Shown: piece after piece, positions 9,556-17,823 of the stretch
How positions within the stretch are numbered: the first letter of the stretch is position 1
Layout of the letters: the number at the start of each line of letters is the position of its first letter
Assembly: GCF_013249065.1 (NCBI RefSeq)
Contig: NZ_JABRWQ010000003.1
Coordinates: forward strand, 124,001-188,000
DNA from: Winogradskyella litoriviva
GTDB taxonomy: Bacteria > Bacteroidota > Bacteroidia > Flavobacteriales > Flavobacteriaceae
Direction of reading: 5' to 3'
DNA length: 64,000 bases
The notes under the pieces: model-generated
Database searches by the model: none
What the model saw: only the letters and a program-made list of their open reading frames with translations
What the model was told of the DNA's origin: nothing
Position numbers and translations under genes: made by a program

Positions 9556-10983
9556 TTATTCTTTATGTTTTAGTACCTGTGCTTCATTTTTATTACGCAC
9601 CACTGCACCATTTTCTCCTAAGAGATACATCTTTTTGAAATCTGACCCTTTTACTTTTTCGCCTACAATAATTCTAGCATCTGGGTGTGGATTATCAATA
9701 AGAGAAGATATTACGAATGAAGCCTTTTTTCTGCTTAAAAAAACAGTTCCCTTTTTAAAGGATGCTCCGCCATTAAAGCTATCCCATCTACTAATTTCTC
9801 CAACACCTTCATTGGTTACACTTTCTAGATATATACTGACTTCTTTCGATGATTTTACTTCTAAATCACCATTACCTCTAGGAAGGTCTTTATTTTCGCT
9901 TTTTAACCACATTTTCCCATCCCATCTAAAATGTTGTATACGTTTTGGTCCACTTCTATTTTCTCCTATATCTGGACCTACCAATACGCAAACTTGTGGG
10001 TTTCCGTTTGGATCTACATCTGTTATTCCTTGAAATGTCCAATCTTCAGCTATTTCACTAACCAAGGTTTGCTCGTCTGCCAATTCTTTGCTCAAAGGCA
10101 TTTCTAACCGTTCGTTTTTAACATTTTTCCACACTCCTGTTTTAGTATTAAACACCATATAATACAAGTTATGTCGCTCTGGTATGTGACCTCTAGCGTC
10201 CTGAGTGTTTTTACTATCTCTACAGATATGATAATCGAAGGCTACAATGATATCATCTCCATTACCCTTACTCACCCAAGGATACCAAGAGTCTTCGGCT
10301 TCAATCTGTTGTATACGTTTATGTTTTAAAAATGAAACCGGTTCCCCAAAAGTGCGTCCATTATCTGTAGATTTTTGATATACCCAATTACTTCTATGGG
10401 CACCGTGGCGATAAAATAGGTACATATCACCATTATCCATTTTTACAAACTGACTGTAGGTACCAAATACCGAAATATTATCTAGTGTTTGCCATGAAGA
10501 AATATCTAGAGGGTTTTTAGATACCGCATGTAAGTTTTTACCATAATGATGATTTCCTAGCGGATTTTTACCATCTGCTGGAGCTCCTCCATGCCCACCA
10601 TAAGCAATGTGAATATACCCTGCATCATCAATTAGAATTGCAGGTTTACCATGATTATCAATTTTCTTCTTCCGGTTTGGGTCTTTACCCATTTCACTAA
10701 TTCCTGCTTTAAATGGCCCTTGCCATTCTTTGGTTTTATGATTATATGAAGCAACATAAGGGTCTTCTAGCGGCCCTTGATACGCAACATAAGTAATACC
10801 TTTGTGATACACACCAGATGGATGTTGTACAATGGCTACCGCATTTCCAAAACCGTTGTCGGCAAAATAGTCTACCGTTTGATTTTCTTCTGTAGTTGCT
10901 TTAGATTCTTTAGTTTTTGATGCACATCCTAAAAAGCAAAAAGAAATGAATAGTATTTTGAAACAAAGTTTGTTTAGTATCAT
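9556..10983 (-). CDS. BNR_4-type beta-propeller polysaccharide lyase, probable ulvan lyase (PL25/PL24-like), lipoprotein
   Basis: A 475-residue lipoprotein (lipobox FCFLGC). The body has repeating beta-propeller blades of the BNR_4 type, for example GYIHIAYGGHGG, MYLFYRHGAHRSNW and DIIVAFDYHICRD. PL24 and PL25 ulvan lyases are seven-bladed propellers using His and Tyr/Arg residues; here His131, the His pair at 145-146, His152 and the Tyr-rich blades are candidates for that site. The family is chosen from overall resemblance and the ulvan context; PL25 is favoured over PL24 but not certain. It lies one base from the GH106 stop region (10985) and upstream of two sulfatases, so it is cotranscribed. 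It likely acts at the cell surface or in the periplasm on sulfated oligosaccharides. Confidence 0.75.
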   Translation of the reverse strand: MILNKLCFKILFISFCFLGCASKTKESKATTEENQTVDYFADNGFGNAVAIVQHPSGVYHKGITYVAYQGPLEDPYVASYNHKTKEWQGPFKAGISEMGKDPNRKKKIDNHGKPAILIDDAGYIHIAYGGHGGAPADGKNPLGNHHYGKNLHAVSKNPLDISSWQTLDNISVFGTYSQFVKMDNGDMYLFYRHGAHRSNWVYQKSTDNGRTFGEPVSFLKHKRIQQIEAEDSWYPWVSKGNGDDIIVAFDYHICRDSKNTQDARGHIPERHNLYYMVFNTKTGVWKNVKNERLEMPLSKELADEQTLVSEIAEDWTFQGITDVDPNGNPQVCVLVGPDIGENRSGPKRIQHFRWDGKMWLKSENKDLPRGNGDLEVKSSKEVSIYLESVTNEGVGEISRWDSFNGGASFKKGTVFLSRKKASFVISSLIDNPHPDARIIVGEKVKGSDFKKMYLLGENGAVVRNKNEAQVLKHKE

Positions 10984-10984
10984 C

Positions 10985-13900
10985 TTAGAGTTTTACTTTT
11001 TTATAAAATTGAATGTTTACAGGCCCTAAAAGTCCAGACATTTTTAATTCATCATCTTTACTCCAATGTTTCCAAGAGGAGAATGTTTGTCTTTTGGAAT
11101 CTCGAGATTTTGGATTTGATAGCCAATTAGGAAGCGCTTTGGTTTTATTACCTCTACGCTCATAATCTAAAGGCTCTTTTTCATCGCCAATTAAACGATT
11201 CACCCATAAATTCGCTATTTTTAGTGTTATTGTATTTCGACCTTTTTTCACATAATCACCAATAGCAACTCTAAAAGGCGCTTTCCATAAGGTGCTTACT
11301 TTTTTATCGTTTATAAAAACTTCGGCTACAATGGCTACACTTCCCAAATCGAGTTCAAAAGCATATTCTTTAGACAACTGTTTTTTAGATAGAGTAAATT
11401 CTTTTTCATAAATGGCAGTTCCTGAAAAATGTTGAATGTCTTCTTCTTTTGCTTCTGACCACGATGTTAAGGCCTTGTATTTCTTTTTGATTGAAGAACC
11501 ATTTTTTAAAGGAAATGTTACTTCCCAATTTTCAGATAATTCTATTGACTGTGGAACCTTTACTTTTACTTGTTTTGATTTTCCTGATGCCTTTGTATAA
11601 GATAAACTTCCAGAAAAAGGGGTTTTCCAAATGTTATGGCCATTAGCTTTGTAAATTTCTGATGAAGATATAGACCTATTTAAGTTTAAAAATTCGCCCT
11701 CTGGAATTATAGTGGTTCTTGAATTGCCATCGGTTTCAAATGTAATTTTTAAGAAATTAACAGTATTTTTTAAAGCTTTACCATTTACCAATTCATCCGT
11801 AATTTTAATATTTAAATGTCCTGAAACTACCTGATTTACGATGTTTTCGGCAACATCAAAAGCTTCAAAGTTTTTAGGCACACCTTTAGTTTCTGCTTTA
11901 AATTTACCAAACACCGCAGAAATTATTTTAAGAGGTTGATTACCTGCATCAATAGTAACAAACTCTCTTTCTTCGGCATGAATATGTTCAATTTCATCAC
12001 CAATTTGATATTCCATTCGAAACTCTTTTACATATCCCATTGCAGGATCGCAATCGCAAAAAGCTCTAGACATCTGAAAATTTAGCTTTCCATCATGTAC
12101 TTCGGCTGCTACCTTATCAGTAATATCTACCAAGCCTTCTTGTAGAAAATTACCGTATTCTGCTTTTATTATTTTTAGGTTAGATAATGATGTTGGTGTT
12201 GGTTTTTCTAATTTTATATCCGCTTCAACAATATGATTTTCATCTACTGAATTTTCTTTAAACACTACAAAAACAGCTTGTTCACTATCTAAAGCAATAG
12301 GAATACTTATTGTTCCATCATCATTATTTTTCCAGACTGCTAGTTTTTTAATGTCTCCTGTTTCAGCATTCCAAATTTCAGGTAATTTGTTAGCCACTTT
12401 AAAACGCCCTGTAAATGCTACTTTTTCCTTTTTTGCATTGGCAACAAAATAGATATCGGCTTCTTTTGTTCTTCTGTGTATAAAACCAACGCCTTCCTTA
12501 TTAGCTTCAATAATAGAAAAATCTGGGGTTATATGCGCGTTACTTAAGAACTCATCAATGGAAATATCTTTTATTAAAACTTTATCCCAAAGTGCGTTGG
12601 CCGTAGCTTTTACATAAACATCACTTTCTGGGTAATTGCTTAAACTTGGCGAACGCTTTGGTTTATTACCAATAATTTTAGCACCATTTTTAACTAGTGC
12701 ATCTATTATTTTTAGTGTTTTAGGCGTTATCCAATCGCTTTCTGGTAAGGTTAGTACTTCGTAGGCTACTCCAAATTTTGTAACAATTTTACCGTTTTCT
12801 ACGGATAATTCTCCGAGTTTATTAGCACCAATTAAATCATAATCGTAACCAGATTTCTTTAATTCTGGTAATAAAAAAGCCGTGTTTGGAGATGAATCGC
12901 CAGTAAATACCAATACATCTGCAACATTAGTACCTTGTTGTAATAAATATTGGGATTTGGCGATATAATCTAAATACGATTTGCTTTGTGTCCACCAGGT
13001 ATTCAAACGGTTAAAATCGAAACCGTGATAACTTAACGCCATTCCAGGCCCAACATCCCAAGGTTGATGCACATAAGTATGAAATATAAAACGAGTAATA
13101 CCTTCTGCCCAAGCTTTATCGCCAATAGATTTTATGGTTGCAGGGTGTTTATCCCAACCGCCAATGCCAGTAAAGGATTCTGCGCCAACAATGCTACTTC
13201 CATTTAAATGAGCAATTGAAGATACAAATTTTGAAGAATCAAAAAACGGATAACCGCCACTCCAAAATTCGCACATTACAATATCGCCTTTGGCACCTAC
13301 TTGCATATTATCAAAAGGTCCCCAATAGGGTTCTACAGAAAATTTAAGTTTGTTTTTATGGCACAATTCTGCAAAATGCCCATAGTAGTTCTCGGCGATT
13401 AAATCGCCAATTGTTCTTCTAAAATCCCATTGAAAACGTTCGGTAATTTCGCCACTTTCTACATAATAGCCTGCTAAAGTTGGTAAGTACGGTGTTAAAT
13501 CGTATCCTCTTAATTTTTTAAATTGATGCTCAAAACCTGTAGTCCAATTTTGCGAACCTACCTCGTAACTATCAATTAAACAATTATTTACAGTTTCCCC
13601 AACTAAATCTCCTAGCTTATTCAAAATGGGTTGTACGCCTTTATTCCAATAATCATCTAAAGCAGCTGTAGACATTTTATCTACTTCTAAACCGTGACCA
13701 CCATCAACAGCTGGTCTGTTTTTTGAACCATTCGGTGTATGCCCAATTCGAAAAATAACCCATTCACCTTTTGGAATGTCCCAATCTAAAACACCATTTT
13801 CAGAAAACTTAGACGTAATATCTATAATACTTTCTTTCTTTACTATGGCTGCTTTTGGAATTTCTTTGGTATCTGGCAATAAATGATTTCTGATTCTATC

Positions 13901-14473
13901 TGATAATATTTTATAATCTAATCCATCAATTTTTATAGCTTTTTCAGGTTTTGGAAATGCTAAAACAGCAATGTCGTTATAGTACCTGAATTTAGTTTCT
14001 GGCTTTGAAAGTTCGCCTTTAAATTTTTGCTCTCCATTAACAATAATCTCGCTAAAAACTACGGTTTGCATTGCGTTTTCTTCTGTAATCCACGGTCCTC
14101 CACTAGACGACCAACCTGCACTATTATGAAATGCTAATTCTAAATCCAACCGTTTTGCTTCAGAAGCTGCAAAATGAAATAAATCTAACCATTCTTCACT
14201 TAAATAGGTTATTCCGCCTTTTGGAAAACCCAAGTGCACATTAAACAACTGCGCTTCTTGAATGCCCACTTGTTTCATGGCTTCCAAATCTTTTGTAATT
14301 CCAAATTTGGAAACGTTTCCACTAATCCAATGCCACCAAGTTCTGGCTTTGGCTTGGTTTGGTGGATTTTGAAATCCAGATTCTAATTCATCAATTACAA
14401 TTGAGTTTTGACCTTGCAATGCCATGCTAAACATTGCTAGGAAGAAAACATAAAATAGATTTCTTTTTTTCAT
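10985..14473 (-). CDS. GH106 alpha-L-rhamnosidase
   Basis: An 1162-residue exported protein (signal up to ALQGQ). The N-terminal half has the GH106 catalytic barrel: RTWWHWISGNVSKFGI, AFHNSAGWSSSGGPW, IDSYEVGSQNWT, FSVEPYWGPFDN and VGAESFTG. The C-terminal half contains beta-sandwich domains ending in a galactose-binding-like fold (LDLGSVAIVAEVFINDK, TLWKAPFRV). Length and domain order match GH106 enzymes that remove alpha-L-rhamnose. It is closely related along its whole length to the gene at 49542-53060. The stop lies 2 bp from the following lyase, and the upstream PL8 gene ends 7 bp before its start. It probably releases rhamnose for uptake by RhaT; the linkage is not deducible here. Confidence 0.92.
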   Translation of the reverse strand: MKKRNLFYVFFLAMFSMALQGQNSIVIDELESGFQNPPNQAKARTWWHWISGNVSKFGITKDLEAMKQVGIQEAQLFNVHLGFPKGGITYLSEEWLDLFHFAASEAKRLDLELAFHNSAGWSSSGGPWITEENAMQTVVFSEIIVNGEQKFKGELSKPETKFRYYNDIAVLAFPKPEKAIKIDGLDYKILSDRIRNHLLPDTKEIPKAAIVKKESIIDITSKFSENGVLDWDIPKGEWVIFRIGHTPNGSKNRPAVDGGHGLEVDKMSTAALDDYWNKGVQPILNKLGDLVGETVNNCLIDSYEVGSQNWTTGFEHQFKKLRGYDLTPYLPTLAGYYVESGEITERFQWDFRRTIGDLIAENYYGHFAELCHKNKLKFSVEPYWGPFDNMQVGAKGDIVMCEFWSGGYPFFDSSKFVSSIAHLNGSSIVGAESFTGIGGWDKHPATIKSIGDKAWAEGITRFIFHTYVHQPWDVGPGMALSYHGFDFNRLNTWWTQSKSYLDYIAKSQYLLQQGTNVADVLVFTGDSSPNTAFLLPELKKSGYDYDLIGANKLGELSVENGKIVTKFGVAYEVLTLPESDWITPKTLKIIDALVKNGAKIIGNKPKRSPSLSNYPESDVYVKATANALWDKVLIKDISIDEFLSNAHITPDFSIIEANKEGVGFIHRRTKEADIYFVANAKKEKVAFTGRFKVANKLPEIWNAETGDIKKLAVWKNNDDGTISIPIALDSEQAVFVVFKENSVDENHIVEADIKLEKPTPTSLSNLKIIKAEYGNFLQEGLVDITDKVAAEVHDGKLNFQMSRAFCDCDPAMGYVKEFRMEYQIGDEIEHIHAEEREFVTIDAGNQPLKIISAVFGKFKAETKGVPKNFEAFDVAENIVNQVVSGHLNIKITDELVNGKALKNTVNFLKITFETDGNSRTTIIPEGEFLNLNRSISSSEIYKANGHNIWKTPFSGSLSYTKASGKSKQVKVKVPQSIELSENWEVTFPLKNGSSIKKKYKALTSWSEAKEEDIQHFSGTAIYEKEFTLSKKQLSKEYAFELDLGSVAIVAEVFINDKKVSTLWKAPFRVAIGDYVKKGRNTITLKIANLWVNRLIGDEKEPLDYERRGNKTKALPNWLSNPKSRDSKRQTFSSWKHWSKDDELKMSGLLGPVNIQFYKKVKL

Positions 14474-14479
14474 TACTTT

Positions 14480-16597
14480 TTATTCCTGTTTTTGTAATTC
14501 CAGTTGGACTGTTTTTCCTGCTTCATCACCTTTCGGTAATTGTAATGTTATCTGAGTTTTTCCGTGGACATATTGACTGCCATTTGCTTTATAATTACCA
14601 GAAATAGTTATGGTTATTTTAGTCAATTTGTGCGTTGGGTCACTTACTGATATTATGAGTTGATTTGCTTTTTCTTCTAACATCATCATGCAAGGTTGAT
14701 TCACCGAAATACCTCCTTTTATTCTTGATGTTCCTTTTGAATAAAACACCATACCTGCCAATGTTCCATCCGTTGTTTCAACAGATTGTAGCGCTTCATT
14801 ATTCTCGATTTTAAAAGGCTTATTTTTATTAAAATCCTTCAGTTTTGCTTCTGTTGCATTAGGCACCAAAATATAATTGTATTTTCTATTTTTAGGTTGT
14901 TTACCATGAGTAAACCATAGTTTAAAAATATGTTCCGTTAGTATCACCGGACGATAACGTTTTGCAACTTTATTCCAACTGCCTTCTAAAATATTTGTTG
15001 ATAGATTTATGGTTCCTCCATTTGGAAATAAATAACCTATGTTATCGTGTAGCAACCAATCGGGATTTATCTCTTTGCGTTTTCTTACATTAGTTTCTAC
15101 TTCATCATCTTTTCCTATGACAATTCCTCCTTTTGCAAAGGCTTGATTTATGGCTGTTGTAACTGGATATTCTGTATTTGCTAAAATTCCACTTCCTAAA
15201 CACACAATTTTATTATCAAACATAAACCATGATTTTTTAGCCTTTAAACCATCACGATTATAGTTCAAAACTGCAATTCCATTTTCTCCATTACTAACAC
15301 CTCCAACAAAAACACTATTGGTTTTAAAGTCACTAAATTTTATAATTGGTAAAGGTTTGTTATCTTGAATAATTGTAGTTCCTGGTAATTTTTTCCAATC
15401 CCAAAACGGAAAGATATTTTCATATTCCTTTCCACTAGTGGATAGTAGCGACACACCATCGCCCAAGTAATAGCCTTGAATATTTTCTTGATTTACAGAC
15501 TCAGTTCCAACAACTCTCTTTGAACTCATTTTAACAGAAAAGTAAAAATCTTTTGTTCTGTGCACTTGAAAATCAGATTTCCAAAAATGTTTGTTTCCAG
15601 ATAGAATTTTTGAATCTAAAGCATCATCATATGCTTTTGAATGTGCTTTATCCAAGACCTTCATTTTATGAATACATGCTTTTAAACGTGTTGCTTTTTT
15701 AGCTTGTTCGTTCTCAAAAAGCTGTCTGCCAGATGCGCTTATATCATAGGTATCTTTCCATAATATCCATTGCTGACCTTTAAGGATAATGTTTCTTAAA
15801 AATTCTATTTTGTTGGCTTCAAAATGATATGGTGTGTTGTGAACAAATGAGTAACACTTTATCATATCTTCTAAATACGAAAGACCGTAATTACCAAACT
15901 GCAATTGCGCGCCATGTTCGTGATACGACCAATCTGGTTTTACGCCAACACCTTTTGCTATTTGTAATTCATTTTGAATGGCTTTGCTTGCAATAGCCAC
16001 AGAATCTGGTTTTCTTAACAACAATGAACGCAACATGACGTTGGTCGATAACCATACTTTATTCTGACCAGACATTTTTATTTTTGCACGATCAAGTAAT
16101 ACTTTAGCTTTTTCTAATTGCTCTTCACTTAACTCTGCTTCCATTAAAAAAAGTGTTGGCAATAATAGTTCTGGCACTCCAATATGTTGATCGTGCCAAT
16201 TGGTGCTTAAAAAATCATTATCTAACCAATAGTTTAAACTTTTATAGATTTTTTTTGAGAGATTTTTATTCAGATAATATTTAGAATCTTTGTTCTTGTA
16301 ATTGATAGCTAAGGATTGAACATGCTTTAAATGATTTTTCACAGGCCATCCTCCTCTAATTTTATTAGAATAATCTATGGTTGTCCATGAGCCATCTTCC
16401 TGAAAATTTTGCAATAATTCTTCTATAATTTCATCATCATTTTCTAAATTCAAGTAATATTCTATAACGTTTTTATGAAGTTGTTTTAATTCCTTTGGAT
16501 ACAGAATTTCTGAACCAATTCTTGTACCTGAATTATCACAACTACACATTGTAATTGAAATAAGAGCAATACAAAAGTGGATAAGATTTGACTTCAT
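14480..16597 (-). CDS. PL8-family polysaccharide lyase (hyaluronate/chondroitin-AC/xanthan-lyase fold), lipoprotein
   Basis: A 705-residue lipoprotein with a signal ending SITMCSC. The N-terminal alpha/alpha toroid contains NWHDQHIGVPELLLP and the signature DWSYHEHGAQLQFGNYG. The second His of that signature and the Tyr of FGNYG are nine residues apart, as the catalytic His and Tyr are in PL8; a following Arg (ASGRQLFENEQ) and the Asn of STNVMLRS fit the rest of the site. The C-terminal half is the beta-sandwich region. Known PL8 enzymes cut beta-linked uronates next to hexosamine or glucose by elimination. No such polymer is a standard part of ulvan, so either the specificity is new or the locus handles a second glycan. 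Cotranscribed with PL38-like and GH59 genes. Confidence 0.82.
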   Translation of the reverse strand: MKSNLIHFCIALISITMCSCDNSGTRIGSEILYPKELKQLHKNVIEYYLNLENDDEIIEELLQNFQEDGSWTTIDYSNKIRGGWPVKNHLKHVQSLAINYKNKDSKYYLNKNLSKKIYKSLNYWLDNDFLSTNWHDQHIGVPELLLPTLFLMEAELSEEQLEKAKVLLDRAKIKMSGQNKVWLSTNVMLRSLLLRKPDSVAIASKAIQNELQIAKGVGVKPDWSYHEHGAQLQFGNYGLSYLEDMIKCYSFVHNTPYHFEANKIEFLRNIILKGQQWILWKDTYDISASGRQLFENEQAKKATRLKACIHKMKVLDKAHSKAYDDALDSKILSGNKHFWKSDFQVHRTKDFYFSVKMSSKRVVGTESVNQENIQGYYLGDGVSLLSTSGKEYENIFPFWDWKKLPGTTIIQDNKPLPIIKFSDFKTNSVFVGGVSNGENGIAVLNYNRDGLKAKKSWFMFDNKIVCLGSGILANTEYPVTTAINQAFAKGGIVIGKDDEVETNVRKRKEINPDWLLHDNIGYLFPNGGTINLSTNILEGSWNKVAKRYRPVILTEHIFKLWFTHGKQPKNRKYNYILVPNATEAKLKDFNKNKPFKIENNEALQSVETTDGTLAGMVFYSKGTSRIKGGISVNQPCMMMLEEKANQLIISVSDPTHKLTKITITISGNYKANGSQYVHGKTQITLQLPKGDEAGKTVQLELQKQE

Positions 16598-16635
16598 ATT
16601 ATAATGTTCTCTAAAACAATTTTAAATTCAAAAAT

Positions 16636-17823
16636 TTAGTTTTTAACTTCATTTTTTTGGTTTAATAAATGAAGTGCTTTATCAAAAGATGTATCTTTTA
16701 ATGTTTTACTTACATAATTTAAATCTGCTATTAATTTAGCTTCGGAACTCTTAATACTTGTAATTTGCTTGTGCTCCCATTCTTTTTCTTTAATGAGATA
16801 AGGCACCATATATTGATAGCCCTTCTTTATACTTCTGCCATCTTCTGACTCAATATTCCATAAAGCAATTCCTACTTTTTGTCCTATACGCACCAATTCC
16901 ATAAACCCATGTAAATTCATGGTTGAATATGAAAAGGATTTGGTTCTTTTGAGTTCTCTTGGTTGACTTCCATCTGGTTCAATTTGACTAAAGATTCTTG
17001 CTTTTGTTATGGTAGACAGATGGTTTTTGACCTCATCTGCTCTATTGAGATATAATAGTATATTAAGCAATTGAATATCATAATGCGTTCCGTGATTATT
17101 TTCTCTTGTGGCTTCTTCCTTACCTAATTCACTGTTTTGCAACCAATCGGCATATTCTGACAACCATGACTCCATACCTTTCTTCGTTTCATCGTCAAGT
17201 TGATTTCTATCTTCTAATACCTCTAAGCATTTAAGGATTTCAACTAAACCGCCAAACTCAATAATGCCAAAACATCGTCCATCATTTTTCCCAGGTATAG
17301 ATTGTCCATAATTAAGATTGGGATTCATTTTGGTATCCGCATCTAAAAACCAAGTATTTATTAACTTTAAAGCTCTATTTGCATAGCTTATATTATCGCT
17401 TAAATAATAAGCATTACTTAAGTCTCTAATTGCTCGTAGAAAGTTTTCGTTCTCAACAAAATCAGTATAATTGTTTCTTGTTTCCGGATTTATTTCACCG
17501 TCTTTTCTTATATATGGTAATCCGTCTGCTGTCTCAGGATTAGGCCACCAATAAGGCCCAATACTCATATAATCGTGTTTGCTTTTACTTGGCGGAACAC
17601 CTACTTTATTCACCACTGAAAAAACAGATCTATTTAATAATTTATCTACTTGTTTAATTAGTTTGTTATAGTTTTCAACAGCTTTTTTATCACCCTTCTT
17701 AATCAGGCTTTTTTGATGTTCTAATTCCTGATATTCTATAACTCTTAATTTTTCTGAGGCTTCTTGCGCAGAATTACAGCCACAAATGCTTATTAGTAAT
17801 AAGACTATTATTTTTTTAATCAT
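16636..17823 (-). CDS. Alginate-lyase-family protein (PL38-like), lipoprotein
   Basis: A 395-residue lipoprotein (lipobox LLLISICGC). It has the alginate-lyase alpha/alpha-barrel: SKHDYMSIGPYWWPNP near residue 83, the GQSIPGKNDGRCFGIIEF segment, and ENNHGTHYDIQ, which carries the probable catalytic Asn-His pair. The last motif and the single-domain size suggest PL38, a family of uronan lyases including glucuronan lyase, rather than the two-domain PL17. Its start codon overlaps the end of the GH59-like gene by 8 bp, indicating tight translational linkage, and the PL8 gene follows after 38 bp. Likely periplasmic, cutting glucuronate- or iduronate-containing oligosaccharides; the exact linkage is unknown. 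Confidence 0.78.
   Translation of the reverse strand: MIKKIIVLLLISICGCNSAQEASEKLRVIEYQELEHQKSLIKKGDKKAVENYNKLIKQVDKLLNRSVFSVVNKVGVPPSKSKHDYMSIGPYWWPNPETADGLPYIRKDGEINPETRNNYTDFVENENFLRAIRDLSNAYYLSDNISYANRALKLINTWFLDADTKMNPNLNYGQSIPGKNDGRCFGIIEFGGLVEILKCLEVLEDRNQLDDETKKGMESWLSEYADWLQNSELGKEEATRENNHGTHYDIQLLNILLYLNRADEVKNHLSTITKARIFSQIEPDGSQPRELKRTKSFSYSTMNLHGFMELVRIGQKVGIALWNIESEDGRSIKKGYQYMVPYLIKEKEWEHKQITSIKSSEAKLIADLNYVSKTLKDTSFDKALHLLNQKNEVKN

Noticed and set aside
9635..10033. Long plus-strand open frames inside the genes, such as 9635-10033, 25750-26160 and 50662-51012.
   Set aside because: They lie opposite well-conserved minus-strand enzymes, show no domain, and are expected antisense shadows in these reading frames.
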